DNA of 64,000 nt from Eubacterium oxidoreducens (GCF_900104415.1 NZ_FMXR01000005.1:1-64000), one strand, 5' to 3'. Numbered from the stretch's first letter, positions 35,232-44,424 are shown. Made by a program: numbers and translations. Notes: generated by a model from the letters alone, not told the origin.

Positions 35232-36179
35232 CTAGATAGAAGGAAATTGCAGCTCTTTATATTTTTTGTATTTTTCTTTGACGATATCTTGTTGCTTCAT
35301 AAATTCCATTCGGGTTGCAATAATTTCTTTAAGATGCTCGGCGCGTGCTTCGTTGTTATTGCGATCTCGAATCAGTCCGTTTGGAGCAAGGACGAAGCGG
35401 TACTTGCCGTCTTTCGTTCTTTCAAGATCTCCACCGGAACCACATACGGCACATTCAAATGGAAATTCGATTCCATCCCAGTGTGGTTCGCCCGGGTAGA
35501 TGAGAGAGGAATGGCATCTTGGACAGACACCAAAGTCTTCATCGCCAAGCCAGGTTCGTGCTTCAACCGGGGTTTGGATGGCTTTAGCAATATTTTCCCC
35601 CATTTTGTGAGCACGCTCAAGCTGTTCATCGCGAAGAAGAACGTTGCCCGGACGACCGTTTCTGGTTGCCATCATCTGGTCTACGCATTGAATAGATTGT
35701 GTAAATAAGCTGGCTCCTAAGACTTCAAGAGAGAGGGACTGCCAATCGTGACAAGAACCGCCAACAGCAATCAGTCCGCCAACGAGATGAGGGTCGTTTT
35801 TTAGTTCGCCAATTGCGAGTCGGAAAGAAACTTCATATGCCAAAGCTCGATGTGCATATCTAAGATACAAAGCACTTGGAGCTAAATCATAAGAAGGAAC
35901 TGCGATAATCAGTCCATCTGAAGATTGTACTTCGTTGATAATCTTATCCATATCATCTTTTTCTTTTAGTACGCATCCCTTATACGTACCTTTGCCTTGC
36001 ATAACTTCACCCATTTGCATGGTGCAGCACTCGCAACCGGTGCACATTTCGATGTGATAATCAAATAGATTGATGAGTTTGCACTCAGCGCCTGCTTCTT
36101 GACAGGCAAGTAATGCCTCTTTTGCTAGAATTTCACTGTTGCCGTTATGTCTTCCGGCAACAATTGCCAATACCTTCAT
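35232..36179 (-). CDS. Flavodoxin-like NAD(P)H-dependent reductase with C-terminal zinc-ribbon/rubredoxin-like domain
   Basis: 315 residues. The N-terminal part (about 1-200) is an iron-sulfur-flavoprotein-like flavodoxin fold: VLAIVAGRHNGNSEILAKEA, the Cys cluster CTGCECCTM, and GLIIAVPSYDLAPSALYLR. The last 110 residues carry CPRCHSSLIYPGEP and FECAVCGSGG, four cysteines in two CxxC pairs that should bind Zn or Fe. It probably passes electrons from NAD(P)H to an unknown acceptor. It is divergent from a LysR gene that may control it. Confidence 0.85.
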   Translation of the reverse strand: MKVLAIVAGRHNGNSEILAKEALLACQEAGAECKLINLFDYHIEMCTGCECCTMQMGEVMQGKGTYKGCVLKEKDDMDKIINEVQSSDGLIIAVPSYDLAPSALYLRYAHRALAYEVSFRLAIGELKNDPHLVGGLIAVGGSCHDWQSLSLEVLGASLFTQSIQCVDQMMATRNGRPGNVLLRDEQLERAHKMGENIAKAIQTPVEARTWLGDEDFGVCPRCHSSLIYPGEPHWDGIEFPFECAVCGSGGDLERTKDGKYRFVLAPNGLIRDRNNNEARAEHLKEIIATRMEFMKQQDIVKEKYKKYKELQFPSI

Positions 36180-36332
36180 ATGAAACCTCCTTGATATGAA
36201 ATAGACATTGTATGCAGAATATAGTATACAAAATATTTGCCTATTGATATAATATCATTTATAAATAGGGCTGAAAAATCGAAAAAAATTATTTGATTAA
36301 TAAAGAGATGGTATTAATAAAGGTGGGGACTA

Positions 36333-37241
36333 ATGATGAACAGTGATCAGCTAAAATATTTTCTTGCAGTGGCCAAGTATCTGAATTTTACAGAAGCGGC
36401 CAAGGAATTTTATATTACGCAGCCGGCAATTTCCAGGCAGATTACGGAATTGGAAAGGGAGATGGGGGCACAGTTGTTTGTCCGAAATACGAGAAATGTA
36501 TATCTGACAAAGGCCGGAGAACTTTTTTTAGAAGATGCTAAGAAGATACTTTCTATTGAAGCCGGCAGCAGAGAGAGGATACGTCTTGCAGATTCCTTTC
36601 ATGAGATGTCGCTTTGCATCGAATATTTGCTTAGTCCGTGCGAACATTTTTTGCCGGAGGTGGTGAATCGTTTTCATCAAATCTATCCGCAGGTGGAAAT
36701 CAAGCTGGTTCGAAATGATGCAAAAGGCGTGTCGGAAGCAATAGAAGCAGATGAGGCCGATATTTATTTTTCCGTTATCACGGATTTGAAAAAAACACAG
36801 AATTATGCACATCAGGTTATCTATGAGGATTTTTATTGCCTGGTAGCCAGGGCAGATCATCCATGTTTGGAACAAACGCCGATTGATTATGAAAAAGTAG
36901 CGACGGAGCCATTTGTGATGTATGATCCGAAGCGGGCTCCGCTTATGTCACACCAGATTATGCAGGTGATGAGAAAAATGGGGATTACGCCAAGGGTGGT
37001 GCAATATTGTGGCTCTTTGGAAGAAATTCTTGTTTGCATAAAAGCGGGGCTTGGAATATCGATTTTGCCGCAAAGAACGCAGTACGGACAGGCGGGAAAA
37101 CTAACCTTTGTCCCACTTAAGGCAGGAACTTCGGATGTGGGAATCAGTATGGGCTGGAAGCATAATACAGGGAATAAAGCTGTGGAGTGGTTTGTGAATG
37201 TAATCAATGAACTGATAAAAGAACGACCGGAATTATTCTAA
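36333..37241 (+). CDS. LysR-family transcriptional regulator
   Basis: 302 residues. The N-terminal helix-turn-helix SDQLKYFLAVAKYLNFTEAA and TQPAISRQITELEREMGAQL is typical, and the effector domain spans about 90-300. The start may be ATG 36333 or 36336; AAAGGTGGGG precedes both. It is divergent from the flavodoxin-like reductase gene across 153 bases, which contain a TGA-TATAAT box (36248-36253). Control of that reductase is the simplest guess. The inducer is unknown. Confidence 0.92.
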   Translation: MMNSDQLKYFLAVAKYLNFTEAAKEFYITQPAISRQITELEREMGAQLFVRNTRNVYLTKAGELFLEDAKKILSIEAGSRERIRLADSFHEMSLCIEYLLSPCEHFLPEVVNRFHQIYPQVEIKLVRNDAKGVSEAIEADEADIYFSVITDLKKTQNYAHQVIYEDFYCLVARADHPCLEQTPIDYEKVATEPFVMYDPKRAPLMSHQIMQVMRKMGITPRVVQYCGSLEEILVCIKAGLGISILPQRTQYGQAGKLTFVPLKAGTSDVGISMGWKHNTGNKAVEWFVNVINELIKERPELF

Positions 37242-37283
37242 AATAAGTTGCTGAGAGAATTTATCTTAAAGCGGATATGTGGT

Positions 37284-37347
37284 ATAACGGCCGCAGAGCG
37301 ACCGTTATCGCGTAGCGTCGCAAAATAAACGCAAGCGTTTACTTTGC
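37284..37347. repeat. Two adjacent hairpin-forming palindromes before the nucleotidase gene
   Basis: ATAACGG-C-CGC and GCG-A-CCGTTAT form one hairpin (37284-37308). GCAAAATAAACGC and GCGTTTACTTTGC form a second, near-perfect inverted repeat (37320-37347) with an AA centre. The second covers the likely -35 box. Confidence 0.6.
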
Positions 37348-37367
37348 TCGTGCTTTCGTGGTATAGT
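37338..37367 (+). promoter_or_regulatory. Candidate promoter of the nucleotidase operon
   Basis: TTTACT (37338-37343), an 18-base spacer, and TGG-TATAGT (-10 at 37362-37367). Confidence 0.4.
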
Positions 37368-37399
37368 GAAATAGATAAATAACGAAGAGGATTCGATAA

Positions 37400-38008
37400 A
37401 TGGAGAAAGAAAGTTATAATTTTTTTGCGGCAATAGCACGTATGAAATATATAGACCGCTGGGCGCTGATGCGCAATTCGCGGGAAGAGAACCTGTGCGA
37501 GCATTCGATGGAAGTGGCGATGCTTGCACATGCACTTTGTAAGATTGGAAATCTATATCTTAACAAGAATCTGAATGCGGATAAGGCGGCGGTTATCGGC
37601 TTGTATCATGATGCTTCCGAAATCATAACAGGAGATATGCCGACTCCGGTGAAATATTATTCCGAAACAATTCGAAGTGCATATAAAGAAGTGGAAAAGG
37701 TAGCGGAACAAAAATTAATTGATAAATTACCGGAAGAGATGCGCCGGGATTTTTCTGAAATTTTCTGGGAAGAACAACCATCGAAAGAGGATTTGTACGT
37801 ACGTCGTCTGGTGAAGGCGGCAGATAAGCTCTCGGCACTGATTAAGTGTATTAACGAAGAAAAGGCCGGTAACGGTGAGTTTCATACAGCAAAGAATACG
37901 ATTCAAAAAGCGGTGGACGAGATGTGTGAGGAACTTGAAGAGGTAAAGATCTTTTGTGATAAGTTTCTAAAAGCATACGGTCAGACTTTGGATGAATTAT
38001 CGGAGTAA
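37400..38008 (+). CDS. YfbR-like HD-domain 5'-deoxynucleotidase
   Basis: 202 residues. HD-domain metal ligands are in ENLCEHSMEVAMLAH (His), IGLYHDASEIITGD (His-Asp) and VKAADKLSALIKC (Asp). MKYIDRWALMRNSREENLCE matches the YfbR substrate loop. YfbR removes phosphate from dAMP and other deoxynucleoside monophosphates. It starts a run of seven co-directional genes ending at 43669; 10 bases separate it from the next gene. Confidence 0.9.
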   Translation: MEKESYNFFAAIARMKYIDRWALMRNSREENLCEHSMEVAMLAHALCKIGNLYLNKNLNADKAAVIGLYHDASEIITGDMPTPVKYYSETIRSAYKEVEKVAEQKLIDKLPEEMRRDFSEIFWEEQPSKEDLYVRRLVKAADKLSALIKCINEEKAGNGEFHTAKNTIQKAVDEMCEELEEVKIFCDKFLKAYGQTLDELSE

Positions 38009-38017
38009 GGAGAAAGC

Positions 38018-38566
38018 ATGGAATACAACATGGAACCGAAAGACGAATACGTGGTTGAATTGTCTCAAGCTTTGTTTGGGAAGATGTCTCAGGCACAGAT
38101 TAATCAACAAGTTCGTTATTACGATAACTACATAATGGAAGAGTGCGCAAAGGGGAAAACACAAGAACAAGTGATTGAAGAACTTGGCGCGCCAAGTGTA
38201 GTGGCAAGAACGATTGTAACCTCCGCTGAAAAGCCGGCTGAAGATACTGGCACAAGAATTGTGGAAGAACCATCTGTGAGGACTGTTAAGGTAAATCGGG
38301 AGAATCGATTTGCACAGGCGGCAAAGTCTCATGGCTATGATTTGAATGATGTGAATGAGACGCAGGAAGTTGAAGTGGAAGAAAGAACATATACACCGGA
38401 CGATCAGTATATGAAGAATTATCACGGCATCAAAGCTGAATATTCAGAGGAAAAAGGCTGGGAGGTCAAGGCCGGACCGTTCCGCCTGAACAAATGGTAT
38501 GGGACAGGACTGATTGCTGGTGTTATCTTGATTGTCTGGGGACTGATTGAGAAATTTATGAACTAA
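38018..38566 (+). CDS. DUF1700/HAAS-type membrane protein
   Basis: 182 residues. The N-terminal helical part (ELSQALFGKMSQAQINQQVR, then EQVIEELGAPSVVARTIV) has the pattern of DUF1700/HAAS domains, as in the DUF4097 protein at 9198-10517. A charged linker (about 70-145) leads to one membrane helix (GLIAGVILIVWGLIEKF) at the C terminus. Function is unknown. It sits between the nucleotidase and THUMP methyltransferase genes with short gaps. Confidence 0.6.
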   Translation: MEYNMEPKDEYVVELSQALFGKMSQAQINQQVRYYDNYIMEECAKGKTQEQVIEELGAPSVVARTIVTSAEKPAEDTGTRIVEEPSVRTVKVNRENRFAQAAKSHGYDLNDVNETQEVEVEERTYTPDDQYMKNYHGIKAEYSEEKGWEVKAGPFRLNKWYGTGLIAGVILIVWGLIEKFMN

Positions 38567-38583
38567 AGAATAGGAATATATAG

Positions 38584-39732
38584 ATGGAATTATTTACATT
38601 GGTGGCACCTTGTCACTTTGGATTAGAAGCAGTATTAAAAAGGGAAATCTATGACCTTGGTTATGAGATTACCCAGGTCGAAGATGGAAGAGTCATCTTT
38701 GAAGGGGATGCGGAAGCGATTTGCCGCGCCAATATTTATCTAAGGACGGCGGAAAGAGTGCTGCTGAGCATTGGAAGATTTAAGGCAACGACATTCGAAT
38801 CGCTGTTTGAACAAGTCAAAGCTCTTGCGTGGGAGAAGTATATTCCGAAGGATGGAAAGTTCTGGGTGAAGAAAGCTTCCTCGATTAAAAGTAAACTCTA
38901 CAGTACGTCTGATATTCAATCGATTGTAAAAAAAGCGATTGTAGAAAGACTCAAAACAACTTATAACGTATCCTGGTTTGAGGAAGATGGCGCGGAATAT
39001 CCGATCCGCGTATTTTTGATGAAGGATGAAGTGCTTGTGACGCTCGATACGTCGGGTGTCTCTTTACATAAGAGAGGATATCGAACGGTTTCGGGAAAAG
39101 CACCAATCTCGGAAACGCTTGCAGCTGCTTTGATTATGCTTACGCCGTGGAGAGGGGAGAGGAGCTTTGTGGATCCTTTTTGCGGAAGCGGGACATTTGC
39201 AATTGAAGCGGCGATGATGGCGGCGAATATTGCACCGGGACTTAATCGAAGTTTCACGGCTGAGAATTGGACGAACCTGATAGAAAGACAGCTTTGGTAT
39301 GATGTTGCAAAAGAAGCCGGAGAGGATATTGATACAGAAACAGTAACAGATATTCAGGCATATGATATTGATGGGGAAGTGCTCAAAGTGGCGCGCGAGA
39401 ATGCGAAGCGTGCCGGCGTAGATGGGATGATTCATTTTCAACAAAGAGATGTACGTGATTTGAATCATTCAAAGAAATATGGATTTGTAATTACGAATCC
39501 GCCTTATGGGGAGAGACTTGAGGAGAAGGAAGCACTTGGGCCATTGTATAGTGCGATTAAGGAAGCTATGAGTCGTCTTGATACCTGGTCATTTTATCTG
39601 ATTACATCCTATGAGGATGCGCAGCGGGATATTGGGAAGAAAGCGACTAAGAATCGCAAGATTTATAATGGCATGATTAAGACTTATTTTTATCAGTATC
39701 CGGGACCAAAACCACCAAAGAAAAAGAAATAA
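38584..39732 (+). CDS. THUMP-domain class I RNA methyltransferase (RlmL N-half/YpsC-like)
   Basis: 382 residues. The N-terminal THUMP domain (about 1-160) binds RNA. The Rossmann methyltransferase (about 165-375) has SFVDPFCGSGTFAIEAAMM as the S-adenosylmethionine loop and ITNPPYGERL, the NPPY motif of N-methyl-guanine enzymes. Homologues make m2G2445-type 23S rRNA marks. The lysine-rich tail (KPPKKKK) fits an RNA-binding protein. Exact target is inferred by family. Confidence 0.93.
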   Translation: MELFTLVAPCHFGLEAVLKREIYDLGYEITQVEDGRVIFEGDAEAICRANIYLRTAERVLLSIGRFKATTFESLFEQVKALAWEKYIPKDGKFWVKKASSIKSKLYSTSDIQSIVKKAIVERLKTTYNVSWFEEDGAEYPIRVFLMKDEVLVTLDTSGVSLHKRGYRTVSGKAPISETLAAALIMLTPWRGERSFVDPFCGSGTFAIEAAMMAANIAPGLNRSFTAENWTNLIERQLWYDVAKEAGEDIDTETVTDIQAYDIDGEVLKVARENAKRAGVDGMIHFQQRDVRDLNHSKKYGFVITNPPYGERLEEKEALGPLYSAIKEAMSRLDTWSFYLITSYEDAQRDIGKKATKNRKIYNGMIKTYFYQYPGPKPPKKKK

Positions 39733-39744
39733 TATGGGAAGCAA

Positions 39745-41451
39745 ATGATTATGAAAAAGACACGTCGATTCATTGTGCTGGGCATTGTTGCACTGGCCAT
39801 TGTGTACATACAATATAATCATCTGTATGAGAAGGCGTTTCAACTTCAAAAGGATGAGGAGATAGTTGCAGAATCTAAGAGCTATTGGCATTCTATTATG
39901 GCAGCATATGCGAATGAGCAGGATCTGACATTGAGCATTGATAAGGAAAATTATACATCCGCAGACGGGCTTTATGTGAGTGAGGAATTAGAGGTTATGA
40001 TGCCGGTAGATATGCTTAGAGAGTGTTTTGCCTGTTCTGCACACATTTACAATAAGAAAAAGCTTGTAGTTGATAAGGGAACCACAACGTTCACGGTAAA
40101 ACTGCAGGCGGATTCGTACTGCGTGAATGGAGAAAACCATGAAGCAGAGCATGTGCTGGAAAAAAAGCAGGACACCTATTATGTATCAACAGCGGTACTG
40201 TCTGAAGTGTTTGGGTACACTTATAAGTGGGATGCTAAGAACAATATGGCTACGATTGTATCCGGAGATAATGAGATAGAATTTCCAAAGACCTATGATC
40301 TTCGTGAGGAAGGGCGAACCGGTGAGATCTTAAATCAGGGTGCGTATGGAACCTGCTGGGCATTTGCGGCATTGTCGTCTATGGAATCGATTTTACTTCC
40401 GGAGAATTCGCAGCAGTTTTCCGTGGATCACATGAGTATCAGTAATAGTTTTTCGTCCAATCAGTATGATGGCGGAGACTATACGATGGGCATGGCATAT
40501 CTTACAGCATGGCAAGGACCGGTTTTGGAAGAAGACGATCCGTATGGAGATGGTAAGAGTGAGGACTCGCTAGAGGCGGTCTATCATGTGCAGGAGATTC
40601 AGCTTATTACCGATAAGGATTATGATGCGATTAAGCAGGCGGTGATGTTGTATGGAGGCGTGCAGACGTCGATCTATAATTCGATGACGAATGGCTATAG
40701 TTCAAATGCACAGTATAGTTATTATAATAAATCTTATTATTATAACGGAGATGCAAGGCCGAATCATGATATTGTGATTGTCGGTTGGGATGATGACTAT
40801 TCCAAGGAAAATTTTGTTAGCACACCGGAAGGGGACGGCGCCTTTATCTGTCAGAACAGCTGGGGAAAAAGCTTTGGGGACGATGGTTTTTTCTATGTAT
40901 CTTATTATGATACCAATATTGGAAACAATAATGTCGTCTATACCGGCATAGAAGCGGTCGACAATTATGATTCCATCTACCAGTCCGATTTGTGCGGCTG
41001 GGTAGGGCAGATTGGCTATGGGTCGGACAGCGTATATGGGGCGAATATCTATACGGCAAAAGAAGATGAAAGTCTTAGCGCAGTCGGCTTTTATGTGACA
41101 TCCGAAGATACGGATTATGAAGTGTATGCTGTGCAGGATTATGAAAATACAGATTCTTTGGATGATGCGATATTGCTTGCCTCCGGTAATAAGAAAAATT
41201 CCGGTTATTATACGGTGGACTTTAGTCAAAAATTACATCTTGAAAAGGGACATCAATTTGCTGTTATGATTAAAATTTCCGCACCGGACAATGATCACCC
41301 GTTGGCTATCGAATATCGTGCAGATAATTTTTCACAAGATGCAATCATCACGGATGGTGAAGGCTATATCTCGATATCGGGCAAGGATTGGGTGAGTGTG
41401 GAAGAGACCTATTCATGTAATTTGTGTATAAAGGCTTATACGGATAAATAA
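39745..41451 (+). CDS. Surface papain-like (C1) cysteine protease with stalk and lectin-like domains
   Basis: 568 residues. One N-terminal helix (FIVLGIVALAIVYIQY) anchors or exports it. A copper-amine-oxidase-N-like stalk domain (about 60-175) precedes the C1 peptidase core. The catalytic Cys is in NQGAYGTCWAFAALSSME (about residue 203), His in PNHDIVIVGWDDDYS (about 341) and Asn in CQNSWGKSFGDDGFFY (about 371). The last 160 residues form a beta-rich C1-associated lectin-like domain (ALSAVGFYVTSEDTDYEVYA-type strands). It should cut proteins outside the cell. A wall amidase gene follows 10 bases later. Confidence 0.88.
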   Translation: MIMKKTRRFIVLGIVALAIVYIQYNHLYEKAFQLQKDEEIVAESKSYWHSIMAAYANEQDLTLSIDKENYTSADGLYVSEELEVMMPVDMLRECFACSAHIYNKKKLVVDKGTTTFTVKLQADSYCVNGENHEAEHVLEKKQDTYYVSTAVLSEVFGYTYKWDAKNNMATIVSGDNEIEFPKTYDLREEGRTGEILNQGAYGTCWAFAALSSMESILLPENSQQFSVDHMSISNSFSSNQYDGGDYTMGMAYLTAWQGPVLEEDDPYGDGKSEDSLEAVYHVQEIQLITDKDYDAIKQAVMLYGGVQTSIYNSMTNGYSSNAQYSYYNKSYYYNGDARPNHDIVIVGWDDDYSKENFVSTPEGDGAFICQNSWGKSFGDDGFFYVSYYDTNIGNNNVVYTGIEAVDNYDSIYQSDLCGWVGQIGYGSDSVYGANIYTAKEDESLSAVGFYVTSEDTDYEVYAVQDYENTDSLDDAILLASGNKKNSGYYTVDFSQKLHLEKGHQFAVMIKISAPDNDHPLAIEYRADNFSQDAIITDGEGYISISGKDWVSVEETYSCNLCIKAYTDK

Positions 41452-41461
41452 AGGAAATACG

Positions 41462-42535
41462 ATGGAACCTGCTAAAGTAAAAAGACTGGTAGTACTTGCA
41501 GTTCTTATAGCTGTCGCCGGGGTTGGTGGCATGTGTGTGATGGGAAGTACACATGATAAACTTGTGGCAATGCGACAGGAGAAAGAAAAGCTTGAACAGA
41601 TGGATGGTTTAGAGCTTTTGCAGTATTACACAAATGAGATTAAAAAGAATAAAGAGGTGTCAGAGTTTGAACAACAGCTTCGAATGGAACTTCCAACGGG
41701 GGTCAGTGCAGAGGATGTGCAGTTTGACAATGATTATCTCAATCGCGTCATAGAGATTAAAATTCCGACTACTGATGCCGATTATTTCTATCATTATCCG
41801 ATGCTTGGCAAGCCGGATTATATAGAAAATCTTAGTTTTTCTGTGGAAGATGGATATGCTATTCTTACGCTTTCTTTGAATAGTGTTTATGAAATTGAGA
41901 CGGAAGTAAAAGAAGGGCATGAGGAATATATTTACATAGATTTTGTGAAACCAAGCGAGATTTATGATAAAATAGTAGTAATTGATGCTGGTCATGGAGG
42001 AAGCGATAGCGGTGCGACTTTTGATGAAGTAGAGGAAAAAGAGATCAATCTTGGGATTCTCAAAGAAATCAAAAAGCAGATGGAGAAACAAGATGAGATT
42101 AAGGTGTATTATACCCGTACAACGGATGAGAATGTCACGCTTAGCCAAAGAGTTGAACTTGCGAATGGCGCAGATGCCGATTATTTTATCAGTATTCATA
42201 ACAACACATTAAGTTATGATTCGGCAGATTATGTAAATGGTACGCAGGTTCTTTACAATGAGCAGTATGAAGATGATGCGCAAAATGCGTCAAAAGAATT
42301 TGCGCAATTATGTTTGGATGAATTGACTTCTCAGTTGGGAAGTCAAAATCAGGGACTGGAAGAAGGAAGCAATATTTATATTGTAAGAAACAGCGACTGT
42401 CCCGTTGCTTTGGTAGAAGTTGGATTTATGTCCAATTCATCAGAATTGGCACGCCTTCAGACGAAGAGTTACCAAAAGAAAGCTGCTAAGGCAATTATTA
42501 ATGCAATTGAAGATGCATATGATAAAGGGCTGTAA
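41462..42535 (+). CDS. N-acetylmuramoyl-L-alanine amidase (Amidase_3)
   Basis: 357 residues. An N-terminal helix (VVLAVLIAVAGVGGMCVMGS) exports or anchors it. A beta-rich AMIN-like region (about 65-160) precedes the Amidase_3 domain (about 170-355). Zinc ligands are in VIDAGHGGSDSGA (His), EEKEINLGI (Glu) and FISIHNNTL (His); the catalytic Glu is in VALVEVGFMSNSSEL. It cuts the amide between muramic acid and the peptide in cell wall. It is probably co-transcribed with the C1 protease and rdgB. Confidence 0.92.
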   Translation: MEPAKVKRLVVLAVLIAVAGVGGMCVMGSTHDKLVAMRQEKEKLEQMDGLELLQYYTNEIKKNKEVSEFEQQLRMELPTGVSAEDVQFDNDYLNRVIEIKIPTTDADYFYHYPMLGKPDYIENLSFSVEDGYAILTLSLNSVYEIETEVKEGHEEYIYIDFVKPSEIYDKIVVIDAGHGGSDSGATFDEVEEKEINLGILKEIKKQMEKQDEIKVYYTRTTDENVTLSQRVELANGADADYFISIHNNTLSYDSADYVNGTQVLYNEQYEDDAQNASKEFAQLCLDELTSQLGSQNQGLEEGSNIYIVRNSDCPVALVEVGFMSNSSELARLQTKSYQKKAAKAIINAIEDAYDKGL

Positions 42536-42553
42536 GAAGGAGCAAAAAGACAG

Positions 42554-43150
42554 ATGGAACAAAAGATTATATTTGCAACCGGCAACGAAGGTAAGATGAA
42601 GGAGATACGAGAAATTCTGGGCGATCTTAACATTCCGGTACAATCGATGAAAGAGGCAAATATAGAGATTGATATTGAAGAAAGCGGAGAAACATTTGAA
42701 GAAAATTCACTGATTAAAGCGACGGAGGTTGCAAAATATACAGATGCAATTGTTCTGGCGGATGATTCCGGCTTGGAGATTGATGCCTTAGATAAGGAGC
42801 CGGGAGTCTTGTCGTCAAGATATCTTGGAGAAGATACCCCTTATGAGATAAAGAATAAAGAGATTTTGATTCGAATGGATGATGTCCCTTGGACGAAGAG
42901 AACAGCTAGATTTGTCTGTGCTATCACAGTCGTATTTCCGGATGGTGCGCATAAGACAATCAAAGCTGCAATGGAGGGAATGATTGGTTATGAGGCGGCA
43001 GGAGAGAATGGATTTGGGTACGATCCGATATTCTATGTGCCGGAATTTGACTGCACAAGTGCACAGCTTACGATGGAACAAAAAAATCAGATATCCCATC
43101 GAGGAAAGGCACTTGAGATGATGAAAGAGGTAATTAAAGCATATCTATAA
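42554..43150 (+). CDS. rdgB: XTP/dITP diphosphatase (RdgB/HAM1)
   Basis: 198 residues, the usual length. Family motifs: IIFATGNEGKMKEI, EENSLIKATEVAK, LADDSGLEIDAL, GVLSSRYLG, GFGYDPIFYVPE and SHRGKALEMM. It removes deaminated purine triphosphates such as dITP and XTP from the nucleotide pool. In Clostridia rdgB is typically followed by a YfcE phosphodiesterase gene, as here. Confidence 0.95.
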   Translation: MEQKIIFATGNEGKMKEIREILGDLNIPVQSMKEANIEIDIEESGETFEENSLIKATEVAKYTDAIVLADDSGLEIDALDKEPGVLSSRYLGEDTPYEIKNKEILIRMDDVPWTKRTARFVCAITVVFPDGAHKTIKAAMEGMIGYEAAGENGFGYDPIFYVPEFDCTSAQLTMEQKNQISHRGKALEMMKEVIKAYL

Positions 43151-43186
43151 ACACGGCGCTTGAAGTGGTTGACAGGAGCAGGGCAG

Positions 43187-43669
43187 ATGATAAGAATCAT
43201 GATTGTGAGTGATACTCATGGGCAACACAAATATCTTGAAAGAGCGCTTGAGAAGGTGAAGTTCGTTGACCGGATGATTCATCTAGGGGATGTGGAGGGC
43301 TGTGAAGATTATATTGAAGCGATTGCCGGCTGCGAAGTAGAATTTGTAGCGGGCAATAATGATTATTACAGTGATCTTCCATTTGAGTTGATTACACAGA
43401 TTGGTCCGTATCGTGCTCTTTTGACACATGGACATTATTATTATGTAAATTCCGGGATGACAGATCTTGTCCGCGTGGCAGAAGAAAAAAACGTGAATCT
43501 TGTGATGTATGGACATACGCATAGGCCGGTGATAGAGTATGAGGGAGATTTGATATTGGTAAATCCCGGAAGTTTGGCTTATCCTCGTCAGGAAGGCAGG
43601 CGTCCATCTTATATCATGTTGGAACTCGATGATGAGAATCGACTTCATTTTGAAATAGAATATTTGTAA
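43187..43669 (+). CDS. yfcE: YfcE-type metallophosphodiesterase
   Basis: 160 residues from ATG 43187, which has AGGAG eight bases upstream; a TTG at 43160 is less likely. Metal-binding motifs are complete: IVSDTHGQH, IHLGDVEGCED, VAGNNDYY, LTHGHYYYV and YGHTHRPV. YfcE enzymes cut phosphodiesters with Mn. It ends the seven-gene run. No clear terminator follows before the tRNA promoter. Confidence 0.92.
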   Translation: MIRIMIVSDTHGQHKYLERALEKVKFVDRMIHLGDVEGCEDYIEAIAGCEVEFVAGNNDYYSDLPFELITQIGPYRALLTHGHYYYVNSGMTDLVRVAEEKNVNLVMYGHTHRPVIEYEGDLILVNPGSLAYPRQEGRRPSYIMLELDDENRLHFEIEYL

Positions 43670-43745
43670 AAAGCGGAAAAAAATTCGCTTGTAATCAGCG
43701 GCTTTTCGTGCTTTTTTACGAATTAAAAAAAAATAAAAAAAGTGA

Positions 43746-43774
43746 TTGACAGATATATGGCTCTATAATATAAT
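43746..43774 (+). promoter_or_regulatory. Strong promoter of the tRNA operon
   Basis: TTGACA (43746-43751), 17 bases, TATAAT (43769-43774): a perfect consensus, as expected for stable RNA genes. Confidence 0.9.
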
Positions 43775-43828
43775 ACTAATTGCGTCACGCGAAGGACGAC
43801 AATCGCAGACGATAAAAATTCACACTTA

Positions 43829-43903
43829 CGGGGTGTGGCTCAGCTTGGCTAGAGCGCCTGGTTTGGGACCAGGAGGCCGCAGGTTCGAATCCTGTCACCC
43901 CGA
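43829..43903 (+). tRNA. tRNA-Pro (TGG)
   Basis: Acceptor arms CGGGGTG and CACCCCG pair exactly. Anticodon loop TTTGGGA gives TGG. The T-loop GGTTCGAATCC is intact. No CCA end is encoded. Confidence 0.96.
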
Positions 43904-43908
43904 TTTAT

Positions 43909-43979
43909 GCGGGTGTAGTTCAATGGTAGAACACTAGCCTTCCAAGCTAGATACGTGGGTTCGATTCCCATCACCCGCT
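43909..43979 (+). tRNA. tRNA-Gly (TCC)
   Basis: Acceptor arms GCGGGTG and CACCCGC pair exactly. Anticodon loop CTTCCAA gives TCC. It follows tRNA-Pro by five bases; no CCA encoded. Confidence 0.96.
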
Positions 43980-44007
43980 TATTTTTTACAAATGTTGTAA
44001 AAGATAT

Positions 44008-44081
<74 letters not shown>

Positions 44082-44085
44082 TTAT

Positions 44086-44160
44086 GGTGGGTATGGCGCA
44101 GTTGGTTAGCGCGCCAGATTGTGGCTCTGGAGGCCGAGGGTTCGAATCCCTCTATCCACC
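44086..44160 (+). tRNA. tRNA-His (GTG)
   Basis: Has the extra 5' G (-1) typical of tRNA-His, facing discriminator C. Stem GTGGGTA/TATCCAC; loop TTGTGGC gives anticodon GTG. No CCA encoded. Confidence 0.95.
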
Positions 44161-44189
44161 TTTACTGGTAAAGCAGTAGTACAAGTTAA

Positions 44190-44261
44190 TGGGCTATCGC
44201 CAAGCGGTAAGGCACAGGACTTTGACTCCTGCATGCGCCGGTTCGAATCCGGCTAGCCCAG
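44190..44261 (+). tRNA. tRNA-Gln (TTG)
   Basis: Acceptor TGGGCTA/TAGCCCA. Anticodon stem CAGGA/TCCTG around CTTTGAC gives TTG. No CCA encoded. Confidence 0.95.
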
Positions 44262-44271
44262 TTTCAGATAT

Positions 44272-44344
44272 GGGATATTAGCTCAGGTGGTAGAGCACTT
44301 GACTTTTAATCAAGTTGTCCGGGGTTCGAGTCCCCGATGTCTCA
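44272..44344 (+). tRNA. tRNA-Lys (TTT)
   Basis: Acceptor GGGATAT/ATGTCTC with two G-T pairs. Anticodon stem CTTGA/TCAAG around CTTTTAA gives TTT. Last tRNA of the operon; no CCA encoded. Confidence 0.95.
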
Positions 44345-44357
44345 TTATCTATGAAAT

Positions 44358-44393
44358 GCGGAAGGTCAGTTTATATGACTTTCCGCTTTTTTT
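44358..44393 (+). terminator. Terminator of the tRNA operon
   Basis: GCGGAAGGTCA (44358-44368) pairs with TGACTTTCCGC (44376-44386), then seven T's. Confidence 0.92.
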
Positions 44394-44424
44394 ATCTTGT
44401 AGGAAAATGTTTTTGTATGTCAAG

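Noticed and set aside
35220-35708. 162-residue + frame
   Set aside because: It is antisense to the flavodoxin-like reductase, whose cysteine motifs and ribosome site are convincing.
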